Shown here: in pieces, positions 1 to 5,392 of the stretch | Layout: each line of letters starts with the position of its first letter | Numbering within the stretch: the first letter of the stretch is position 1 | Assembly: GCA_024642025.1 (NCBI GenBank) | Contig: JAHEBY010000203.1 | Span: 1-5,392 of the forward strand | From: Comamonadaceae bacterium | GTDB lineage: Bacteria > Pseudomonadota > Gammaproteobacteria > Burkholderiales > Burkholderiaceae_C | DNA length: 5,392 bases | Direction: 5' to 3' | Translations under genes and position numbers: made by a program | Notes under the pieces: model-generated | The model's input: the letters and a program-made list of their open reading frames with translations, nothing else | Told to the model about the DNA's origin: nothing | Database searches by the model: none

Positions 1-1009
1 CCAGCGCCGTGCCCAGCGCCACACCCGCCACGCTACCCACCAGGCCCAGCACCAGCGATTCCACCAGCACCAGCTGCAGCCGTTCGCGCCCGGTCAGCCC
101 CAGCACGCCCAGCAAGGCAAACTGCTGCGCCCGCTTGGCCACGCTCAGCGCCAGCACCGAAAACACCAGAAACGCACCGGTGAACAGCGCCACCAGCGCC
201 AGCACCGTCAGATTGACGCGGTAGGCGCGCGAGAGGTTGCTGACTCGGGCGGTGGCGTCGCCCGGCTCGGCCGCCGTGATGTTGCCGGGCCTGTCGGGCA
301 GGGCGTTGAGGGATTTCAAGAGCGCTGCCCGGTCGGTGCCTGGTGCCAGTTGTACATCGATGCGGGATAGTTGCCCGATCTTGCCAAACAGCTCTTGCGC
401 GGCTGCAATGTCCATTACCGCCAGTGCGCCGCCACCTGCGCCCACGGTACCGGCCACGCGCACGGTTTGCAGGCTCAGGCCGCTTTGCAGTTGCAGGGTT
501 GTTGGGCTCGCACCATTGGCGGGCGTCAGCAGGGCCACCGCGGCGCTGTTTAAAAATACGGCGTCGGGCGCAAACAGGGCAAAGCGGTCGGCGGTCGCCT
601 CGGGCATGGGCATGAGCGCAGGTGCCACGCGGGCCACCTCAAGCGCATCGACACCCACCACGCGCATCAGCTTGCGCCCACCTTCTGGCGTGGGCGCGTA
701 GGTGGAGACTTCGAGCACCGGGGAGGCCACGGCCACCTGCGGGTGGCGGGCGATTTGAGCAAATACCCGCTCGTCAAAATGCTCCTGCGTGGCGCGCAAC
801 TCAAGGTCTGGCTGGCCATTGATCGAGCGCACCGCCTGCGAGAACTCCGACAACGCCGACGCATTGATCAAATGCACCGAGAAGGCCAGCGCCACGCCCA
901 GCATCACGGCCAGCACCGCGGCCGCCGTGCGCCATGGGTGTTGCAGCAGCTCCTGCCAGGAGAAGGTCTTCAGGAGAGCGACTTGAAGGGCGAATTTCGG
1001 GGTGTTCAC
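1..1009 (-). CDS. FtsX/MacB-type ABC transporter permease, N-terminal part (runs off the left edge)
   Basis: Reading the minus strand from the GTG at 1009-1007 gives 336 uninterrupted codons to the window edge, so the C-terminus is missing. An in-frame TGA (1015-1013) lies two codons upstream, which makes this GTG the only reasonable start; the next Met is about 35 residues in, inside the first membrane helix. No clear Shine-Dalgarno sequence precedes it. Visible architecture: a short cytoplasmic N-terminus with HPWRT at about 24-28, a membrane helix at about 29-48, a long periplasmic region at about 50-262 like the MacB core domain, then two more helices at about 265-288 and 309-335. Between these helices lies the segment AKRAQQFALLGVLGLTGRER, typical of FtsX-like domains that contact the ATPase. 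Full-length relatives in beta-proteobacteria are usually about 800 residues with two FtsX domains. Family members export or extract lipids, lipoproteins or peptides; the substrate here cannot be told. The ATPase partner is presumably outside the window. Confidence 0.85.
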   Translation of the reverse strand, partial: MNTPKFALQVALLKTFSWQELLQHPWRTAAAVLAVMLGVALAFSVHLINASALSEFSQAVRSINGQPDLELRATQEHFDERVFAQIARHPQVAVASPVLEVSTYAPTPEGGRKLMRVVGVDALEVARVAPALMPMPEATADRFALFAPDAVFLNSAAVALLTPANGASPTTLQLQSGLSLQTVRVAGTVGAGGGALAVMDIAAAQELFGKIGQLSRIDVQLAPGTDRAALLKSLNALPDRPGNITAAEPGDATARVSNLSRAYRVNLTVLALVALFTGAFLVFSVLALSVAKRAQQFALLGVLGLTGRERLQLVLVESLVLGLVGSVAGVALGTAL

Positions 1010-1028
1010 GAATCAGTTTACGAGGCGA

Positions 1029-1057
1029 TTGACAGGGGCGTGGCGAGTCGAGTGAAT
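1029..1057 (+). promoter_or_regulatory. possible sigma-70 promoter for the 164-residue protein gene
   Basis: A perfect -35 hexamer, TTGACA, lies at 1029-1034. At a 17-base spacing the -10 position reads GTGAAT (1052-1057), which matches the consensus at only three positions and lacks the critical A at its second base. If used, it would give a leader of roughly 90 bases before the gene at 1158. The weak -10 keeps this tentative. The 1010-1157 spacer should also hold the promoter for the divergent permease gene, but I found no convincing minus-strand hexamer pair. Confidence 0.25.
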
Positions 1058-1157
1058 ACAAAGCGTTACAACCGATACACCCATCTTCACATGGGCGACA
1101 CATTCACAGAGCATAGTTTGGGGGTGATTCAAAATTTATAAGCGACGGAGGTTTTAC

Positions 1158-1652
1158 ATGCAAGTCACAAAACCCGATACCAACAGCAGTTTGACCCATG
1201 CGAGTGTGGCCGCAGATGATGCCCTGCCAATGGAAGTGATCGTGGAGGCGGCATACGATTCGGCCGCTCCAAGCGAGAAGGCCCAACTGCTGGCGCAGCT
1301 GGTTGGCAAGATTTATGAAGAGGCACCCGCGCCGGAAAAGCGCCTGCTGGTTGCACACCTGATGCGGCCAATTGGCCTGCTTTCATTGCTGGCAGTTGCG
1401 GGCGGTATTTTTGCGAAGATTCGCTTTCGCGGCGGCTGGCCGGATGTTCAGGTTCGTGCCGAGGATGTGGGCTCCATCGATTCCAGCGCTGTAACCGCTC
1501 TGGCAAGCTACGCGCAACAGGTTAGCGCGCACGTCCTCGATGGCCTGGTTCAGGCAATGACTGCCTCGCCTGTTCTGGCCGGCACCATGACGGTCATGGT
1601 CTTGATCCAGCTGTTGAATCGGCGCCAGAGTCCGCCAGCGTCTTTGAGTTAA
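1158..1652 (+). CDS. uncharacterised small membrane protein, 164 aa
   Basis: I do not recognise this protein. The ATG at 1158 has a strong ribosome binding site, GGAGG at 1147-1151, with a six-base spacer, so it is very likely translated; the stop is TAA at 1650-1652. The N-terminal 65 residues are polar and acidic with helical segments (about 24-67, rich in Ala, Glu and Lys). A hydrophobic stretch at about 71-87 (PIGLLSLLAVAGGIFAKI) and another at about 137-153 look like membrane helices, followed by a short Arg-rich, Pro-rich tail. Between them, residues 95-135 form a soluble stretch with IDSSAVTAL at about 107-115. There is no signal peptide and no Cys. It ends nine bases before the TPP riboswitch, in the same direction as the thi operon. 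It may be cotranscribed into the riboswitch leader or simply be an older neighbour; a thiamine role is not shown by the sequence. Confidence 0.75.
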   Translation: MQVTKPDTNSSLTHASVAADDALPMEVIVEAAYDSAAPSEKAQLLAQLVGKIYEEAPAPEKRLLVAHLMRPIGLLSLLAVAGGIFAKIRFRGGWPDVQVRAEDVGSIDSSAVTALASYAQQVSAHVLDGLVQAMTASPVLAGTMTVMVLIQLLNRRQSPPASLS

Positions 1653-1661
1653 ACTTCAGGC

Positions 1662-1752
<91 letters not shown>

Positions 1753-1780
1753 AAGAAGGTCTGCTGATTCAGTCTGCCCG

Positions 1781-1822
1781 TTCTTTCATTCGCTTCCAAC
1801 TTGTTTTGAAGCAATGAAAGGA
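1781..1822 (+). promoter_or_regulatory. ribosome-binding-site sequestering hairpin (riboswitch expression platform)
   Basis: CTTTCATT (1783-1790) pairs perfectly with AATGAAAG (1813-1820). After one bulged C (1791), GCTTC (1792-1796) pairs with GAAGC (1808-1812) around an 11-base loop. The base of the stem extends by T1782-G1821 and T1781-A1822, so the whole thiB Shine-Dalgarno sequence AAAGGA (1817-1822) is inside the stem. No run of T follows the 3' arm, so this does not look like an intrinsic terminator; it fits control of translation. The 5' arm can instead pair with 1749-1757 at the 3' side of P1, giving two mutually exclusive structures. The pairing is seen in the sequence; the regulatory effect is inferred. 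Confidence 0.8.
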
Positions 1823-1827
1823 TTGAC

Positions 1828-2868
1828 ATGAAGTTGAAAAAGCGGGCCTTTTCTCTTTTGGCGGCGACCGTTTTGGGCTTGCCGCTGCTCGCGGTGTCTG
1901 CCTCAAGTGCGGCGCAGGAGCTGCGGCTAATCGCCCATCAGTCGTTTTCGCTCCCCAAGCCGTTGCTGGCTCAATTTGAGGCGCAGTCGGGGGTCAAGCT
2001 GAGCGTGGTCAAGGCGGGCGACGCCGGTGAGATGTTGAACAAACTCATCCTCACCAAGGCCAACCCGATTGCCGATGTGGTCTATGGCCTGGACAACACG
2101 CTCATCGCCAAGGCAGAGGCCAGCGGCGTGATCGAAGCCTATGCGGGCGCCGCCCAGCAGCGCCCGGTGGCTGGGGCCGAGCTGGCTGCCGGCGTGGTGT
2201 CGGTGGACTATGGATTCGTGACGCTCAATTACGACCGTGCCGCGTTCGCCAAATCAGGCTTGGCTTTACCCAAAACACTGGAAGAGTTGACGCAACCCGC
2301 GTATCGCGATCTGCTGGTGGTTCAAAACCCCGCAACGTCCAGCCCGGGCCAGGCATTTTTGCTGGCCACCATCTCTGGCTTGGGTGAGGCAGCCGCTTTT
2401 GACTGGTGGGCTCGCATGCGTGCCAACGGCGTCAAGGTTGCAAAGGGTTGGAGCGAAGCCTATTACACCGAGTTCACCCGCAATGGCGGTACACGCCCGC
2501 TGGTGGTGAGCTATGCCAGCAGCCCTGCGGCCGAGGTGTTTTATAGCAAGGAGAAAATCACCGAGCCGCCAACGGGGAACCTGTTTCTGAAGGGCGGAGT
2601 TTTCCGTCAGGTTGAAGGCGTCGCGCTGGTCAAGGGCGGCGCAGCGCGCGAGGCAGCCATCAAATTCATCGAATTCATGCGCTCGCCGGCGGTGCAGGAA
2701 GCCCTGCAAACCACGATGTGGGTGCTGCCCGCTGAGCCCGCGATCAAGCGGCCGGATGTGATGCGTTTTGCCACTGAACCCGCCAGCTCTGACAACCCGA
2801 GCGCGAAGACGATTGCCGAGAAGAGCCCTGAGTGGGTTGACCGGTGGACCAAAACCGTTCTGAAATAA
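1828..2868 (+). CDS. thiB: thiamine ABC transporter, periplasmic substrate-binding protein
   Basis: The 346-residue product is the periplasmic binding protein that captures thiamine and, in characterised relatives, its mono- and diphosphate, and delivers it to ThiPQ. The start ATG (1828) follows AAAGGA at a five-base spacing. Residues 1-29 form a Sec signal peptide: MKLKKR, then a hydrophobic core at about 7-23, then an Ala/Ser-rich cleavage region ending near Ala28 or Ala29. The mature part shows ThiB/TbpA-family landmarks: GDAGEML (64-70), DVVYGLDN (83-90), VDYGFVTLNYD (126-136), NPATSSPGQAFL (167-178), GWSEAYYTEF (207-216) and VVSYASSPAAE (226-236). These are typical of the two-lobed type II periplasmic binding fold, and the length is close to the usual 320-350. 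It is the first gene after a TPP riboswitch and is followed by its permease and ATPase, which supports thiamine rather than iron or putrescine as substrate. Confidence 0.95.
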   Translation: MKLKKRAFSLLAATVLGLPLLAVSASSAAQELRLIAHQSFSLPKPLLAQFEAQSGVKLSVVKAGDAGEMLNKLILTKANPIADVVYGLDNTLIAKAEASGVIEAYAGAAQQRPVAGAELAAGVVSVDYGFVTLNYDRAAFAKSGLALPKTLEELTQPAYRDLLVVQNPATSSPGQAFLLATISGLGEAAAFDWWARMRANGVKVAKGWSEAYYTEFTRNGGTRPLVVSYASSPAAEVFYSKEKITEPPTGNLFLKGGVFRQVEGVALVKGGAAREAAIKFIEFMRSPAVQEALQTTMWVLPAEPAIKRPDVMRFATEPASSDNPSAKTIAEKSPEWVDRWTKTVLK

Positions 2869-4433
2869 GCTGGAGCCGCCTCGCCACAGCGCTGCTGCCC
2901 GCAGCGTTTTTGTGCGTCATGGTGGTTGCGCCTGTCACGCGGCTGCTGTTCGAGGGCGGCGGCGTCGCCATGCAAAGCACGCTGGTTGCGCTGTGGCAAG
3001 ACGACTACCTGCGTTGGCGCATGGTGTGGTCGTTTTTACAGGCCACTGTCACTTGCTTTGCCGCGCTGGTGCTGGGCCTGCCGGTTGCTTGGGTGCTGGC
3101 GCGGCTGGAGTTTCCCGGTCGCGCCCTGACACTGCGACTGTTGATGTTGCCCTTTGTGGTGCCCACCTTGGTTGCCGCCCTTGGTGTGTTGGCGCTTTGG
3201 GGTCCGCGCGGCGTTTTCAGTGGCTGGCTGGGCTTTCATTTGCAGGACACGCCGTGGTTACTGCTGTATGGCAATCTTTTTTTTAACCTGTGCGTCGTCG
3301 TGCGCGCCGGTGTGGATGCGCTGGAGCAGGTGAGTGCTTCGCGCGTGGCGGCGGCGCGCTCCTTGGGCGCTACACCCTGGCGGGCATTTTGGCGCGTCGA
3401 GTGGCCCGCCATTGCGCCCTGGCTGGCATCGGCCTCGTGCCTTGTCTTTCTGTATTGCTTTGCAGGCTTTGGCCTGGCCCTGATTTTGGGTGGTCAACAA
3501 TACGCCACTGTTGAAGTTGAAATTTATACGCTGGTCGCTCACGAGCTGAAGCTGGCTGAAGCAGGTGCTCTTGCCCTGTGCGTGCTGGTTCTTACAGGTG
3601 GTGTGGCACTGAGTTATGCCATGATTGAAAAAGGCCTCTCGGCACCGTCGCGCGACGGGCCGATCGCGCGGCTCCGCCCAAAACACGCCGTGCATTGGGC
3701 CTTGCTGGCGGTTGCACTTGTTGTCTTGCTTGTCTTCTGTGCGGCCCCGTTGGTGGCGCTTGTTTTGCGAGTGGCGCTGGCAGGTGCTGACGCCTGGGCC
3801 GTGGTGCTTGAGCCGGAAACCCTGAGCGCACTTTGGAACACGCTGCGTTTTTCAGCGGGCGCGCTGACTTTGGCTACGGCGCTCGGGCTTACCCACGCCA
3901 TGGCGGCACACCACTCGGTGTGGTGGCGGGCCAGCGCCTTCATGCCGTTTGTGGTGTCGCCCGTCACTATTGCATTCGGCTTGCTTTTGCTCTACCCGGC
4001 GTGGACAGCCAGCATCACTGTGCTGATAGCGGCCTATGCCTTGCTCGCATACCCATTCGTGGCCAAATCATTGGCGTCTGCGCTGGACAGCCTTCCCGCA
4101 AATCTTGACCAGGCGGCACGCACACTGGGTGCGACGCCTATGCGGGCCTTCTGGCGCGTGACGTTGCCACTGGTGAAGCCCGCCCTGCGGCGGGGCATGG
4201 CATTTGCCGCCGCCACTGCGTTGGGCGAATTCGCCGTATCACTCTTTTTATCGCGCCCGGAATGGACGACACTGACCACGCTGATCTACCAGCGCCTGGG
4301 ACGGCCGGGCTCTACAAATCTGGATGCCGCGCTGGTGCTCGCGTGCCTGCTGATGCTGTTGGCTTTGCTCACCTTTCTAGTCATTGAGTCGCCGCGTCAC
4401 TCAAACGATGCGAACGAGGTGCGACATGCTTGA
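2844..4433 (+). CDS. thiP: thiamine ABC transporter, fused dual-domain permease
   Basis: This 529-residue inner-membrane protein forms the translocation channel of the thiamine importer. It is a tandem fusion of two binding-protein-dependent permease domains, as in E. coli ThiP (about 536 residues). About twelve hydrophobic segments can be seen, near 14-36, 62-85, 97-120, 138-155, 193-217, 240-260, 284-310, 331-353, 363-384, 389-408, 452-470 and 495-514. Each half has a cytoplasmic EAA-type coupling loop: first at 169-188 with Gly175 in AAARSLGATPWRAFWRV, second at 424-442 with Gly429 in AARTLGATPMRAFWRVTLP. These loops dock on ThiQ. The start is a GTG that overlaps the end of thiB by 25 bases, with a weak GAGTGGG (2830-2836) upstream. 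The next in-frame ATG (2920) would cut away the first membrane helix, so GTG 2844 is preferred. The 3' end overlaps thiQ by eight bases. Confidence 0.94.
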   Translation: MDQNRSEISWSRLATALLPAAFLCVMVVAPVTRLLFEGGGVAMQSTLVALWQDDYLRWRMVWSFLQATVTCFAALVLGLPVAWVLARLEFPGRALTLRLLMLPFVVPTLVAALGVLALWGPRGVFSGWLGFHLQDTPWLLLYGNLFFNLCVVVRAGVDALEQVSASRVAAARSLGATPWRAFWRVEWPAIAPWLASASCLVFLYCFAGFGLALILGGQQYATVEVEIYTLVAHELKLAEAGALALCVLVLTGGVALSYAMIEKGLSAPSRDGPIARLRPKHAVHWALLAVALVVLLVFCAAPLVALVLRVALAGADAWAVVLEPETLSALWNTLRFSAGALTLATALGLTHAMAAHHSVWWRASAFMPFVVSPVTIAFGLLLLYPAWTASITVLIAAYALLAYPFVAKSLASALDSLPANLDQAARTLGATPMRAFWRVTLPLVKPALRRGMAFAAATALGEFAVSLFLSRPEWTTLTTLIYQRLGRPGSTNLDAALVLACLLMLLALLTFLVIESPRHSNDANEVRHA

Positions 4434-5085
4434 GCTCAAGAGTGTCAGCAAGGTATTTCGTGACCCGGCAGGCGGCGAGTGGCTACTGGCTGACGGCTTG
4501 AATTTGACGGTGAAAGGGGGCGACACCATCGCCATTTTGGGGCCGTCTGGCACCGGCAAAAGCACCTTGCTCAAGATGGTGGCCGGGCTGGAGCCACTTG
4601 ACAGTGGGCGTGTCTGGTTTGATGGCGTTGACATCACGCAGTTGCCACCCGAGCAAAGAAGATTTGCACTCATATTTCAGGACTTCGCCCTATTTCCGCA
4701 TTTAAATGTGCTCGATAACGTGGCTTTCGGGCTGGTCGAGCAACGGGGTGCCCGCGCCGAGGCTCGGCAGCGTGCGCTGGATATGCTGCAAATATTCGGC
4801 CTGGCCAGCCATGCCGCGCAAAAGGTCTGGAAGCTCTCTGGTGGAGAGCAGCAGCGGGTTGCCTTGGCTCGGGCGTTGATCACGCTGCCCCGGCTTTTGT
4901 TGCTGGACGAACCCTTTTCCGCGCTTGATGCAGAACTGCGGGCTGGACTGCGCGCGGAATTCAACCAGCGCATCAAGGCGTCCGGCATCGCGGCGCTACT
5001 GGTCACCCATGATGAGGTCGAGGCCAGGGCGATGGCTAAACACGGGTTTCGGCTATTTCGTGGGGGGTTCACGCAGGTGTGGTAA
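4426..5085 (+). CDS. thiQ: thiamine ABC transporter, ATP-binding protein
   Basis: The 219-residue protein is the ATPase that powers ThiBP. All nucleotide-binding motifs are intact: Walker A GPSGTGKST (39-47, Lys45), Q-loop Gln85 in IFQDFALFPHLNV, signature LSGGEQQ (137-143), Walker B LLLLDE (157-162, catalytic Glu162), D-loop SALD (165-168) and the switch His195 in LLVTHDE. The ATG at 4426 is preceded by GAGGTG (4416-4421), with a four-base spacer, and gives the expected MLELKSVSKVF opening. An in-frame TTG at 4384 would add 14 polar residues and is not favoured. The gene overlaps thiP by eight bases (ATGCTTGA), which suggests coupled translation. At 219 residues it is slightly shorter than E. 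coli ThiQ (232) and lacks the extra C-terminal regulatory domain of MalK- or PotA-type ATPases, as expected for ThiQ. It ends the operon. Confidence 0.94.
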   Translation: MLELKSVSKVFRDPAGGEWLLADGLNLTVKGGDTIAILGPSGTGKSTLLKMVAGLEPLDSGRVWFDGVDITQLPPEQRRFALIFQDFALFPHLNVLDNVAFGLVEQRGARAEARQRALDMLQIFGLASHAAQKVWKLSGGEQQRVALARALITLPRLLLLDEPFSALDAELRAGLRAEFNQRIKASGIAALLVTHDEVEARAMAKHGFRLFRGGFTQVW

Positions 5086-5128
5086 GTTGACTGCAGATTG
5101 GCGCATCACCCGAGCATTGCACTTATTT

Positions 5129-5157
5129 TTGAAGTAATAATGGTTTGTTCTTAAAAA
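5129..5157 (+). promoter_or_regulatory. possible promoter in AT-rich spacer upstream of the last gene
   Basis: The 84-base spacer after thiQ becomes strongly AT-rich from about 5121, unlike the GC-rich surroundings. TTGAAG (5129-5134) and TAAAAA (5152-5157) are 17 bases apart, and each matches the sigma-70 hexamers at four of six positions. Transcription would then begin only a few bases before the ATG at 5170, which fits the absence of a Shine-Dalgarno sequence but is unusual. I see no convincing terminator for the thi operon in this spacer. Confidence 0.25.
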
Positions 5158-5169
5158 ATAATTGAACAT

Positions 5170-5392
5170 ATGATTAATCGTCGTGGTTTTGTCGCCAGTG
5201 CTGCGATTGCAGCAACCGGGTCTCGCGCATTTGCCCAAGCTGAGAGGAGCATCGTTTTGGGCCAGTCGGCGGCTTTCAGTGGCCCGGCGCAGCAGCTTGG
5301 TATGTTCTATAACCAGGGCGCCAAACTGTATTTTGATGCGCTGAACGCAAAAGGCGGTATCAATGGGCGGGCAATAGAATTGCTGCGCCTCG
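5170..5392 (+). CDS. ABC transporter substrate-binding protein, LivK type, N-terminal part (runs off the right edge)
   Basis: The first 74 codons are present. The ATG at 5170 is the only good start: an in-frame TAA lies at 5152-5154. No Shine-Dalgarno sequence is evident. The leader has a twin-arginine-like pattern, NRRGFVAS (3-10), then a short Ala-rich hydrophobic stretch and a probable cleavage after AFA (20-22), pointing to export by Tat or possibly Sec. The mature start SIVLGQSAAFSGPAQQLG (27-44) followed by FYNQGAKLYFDALNAKGGINGR (46-67) is characteristic of type I periplasmic binding proteins of the branched-chain amino acid/amide family (LivJ/LivK, Peripla_BP_6). Such proteins bind amino acids, amides, urea or aromatic acids; the ligand cannot be told from this fragment. 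It follows the thi operon on the same strand but has its own AT-rich upstream region and is unlikely to be part of thiamine uptake. Confidence 0.85.
   Translation, partial: MINRRGFVASAAIAATGSRAFAQAERSIVLGQSAAFSGPAQQLGMFYNQGAKLYFDALNAKGGINGRAIELLRL

Noticed and set aside
237..701. Plus-strand open frame of 154 codons within the left region.
   Set aside because: It is the complement of the permease gene on the minus strand, with low-complexity Ala/Ser/Arg/Pro composition and no ribosome binding site; an opposite-strand shadow.
1131..1142. TATAAG (1137-1142) as a -10 element for the 164-residue protein gene.
   Set aside because: No -35 element stands at a usable distance, and the transcript would begin at or within the strong ribosome binding site at 1147-1151.
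1437..1560. The IDSSAVTAL stretch of the 164-residue protein resembles the strand-helix of STAS (anti-sigma antagonist) domains.
   Set aside because: Only one short segment resembles it; the rest of the STAS fold is absent and membrane segments flank it on both sides.
1814..1831. A five-codon reading frame (ATG AAA GGA TTG ACA TGA) that ends across the thiB start codon, like a leader peptide.
   Set aside because: It has no proper ribosome binding site of its own, its ATG lies inside the sequestering hairpin, and it overlaps the thiB Shine-Dalgarno sequence. The riboswitch explains the region better.
2266..2999. Overlapping minus-strand open frames across thiB and thiP.
   Set aside because: They are shadows in high-GC coding sequence of clearly recognised genes and show no domain or start signal.
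5115..5142. Weak inverted repeat (CATT..ACTT with AAGT..AATG) after thiQ as a possible terminator.
   Set aside because: Two four-pair helices with an internal loop, AT-rich, and no T tract directly after the stem; too weak to call.

Overview
The window looks like chromosomal DNA from a Gram-negative proteobacterium, most likely a betaproteobacterium of the Burkholderiales/Comamonadaceae type. The reasons are high-GC coding regions with strong GC3 bias, GTG as well as ATG starts, a periplasmic binding-protein transporter with a fused two-domain permease, and a twin-arginine-like leader on another periplasmic protein. The taxon is inferred from general character, not from any match that was run.

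Layout. From 1009 leftwards (minus strand), running off the left edge, is the N-terminal 336 codons of an FtsX/MacB-type ABC permease. A spacer of about 150 bp follows, then a plus-strand gene (1158-1652) for an unrecognised 164-residue protein with two predicted membrane segments. Nine bases after its stop codon a thiamine pyrophosphate (TPP) riboswitch aptamer begins (1662-1752). It is followed by a long hairpin (1781-1822) that buries the ribosome binding site of the next gene. The riboswitch leads a compact three-gene transporter operon: thiB (periplasmic thiamine-binding protein, 1828-2868), thiP (fused dual permease, 2844-4433) and thiQ (ATPase, 4426-5085). The genes overlap by 25 and 8 bases. 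After an AT-rich spacer of 84 bp, a further gene begins at 5170 and runs off the right edge; it encodes a LivK-type ABC substrate-binding protein.

How the parts work together. ThiB captures thiamine (and probably its phosphates) in the periplasm, ThiP carries it across the inner membrane, and ThiQ hydrolyses ATP to drive transport. When the cell has enough TPP, the riboswitch aptamer forms. The sequence then allows a hairpin that hides the thiB Shine-Dalgarno sequence, and the gene overlaps would carry this repression on to thiP and thiQ. The flanking genes have no visible link to thiamine. The least explained parts are the small membrane protein directly upstream of the riboswitch and the location of the operon promoter. 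I see no mobile element, CRISPR array, tRNA or rRNA. Most of the window is well understood, and I do not claim a new system; the most rewarding detail is the expression platform of the riboswitch.
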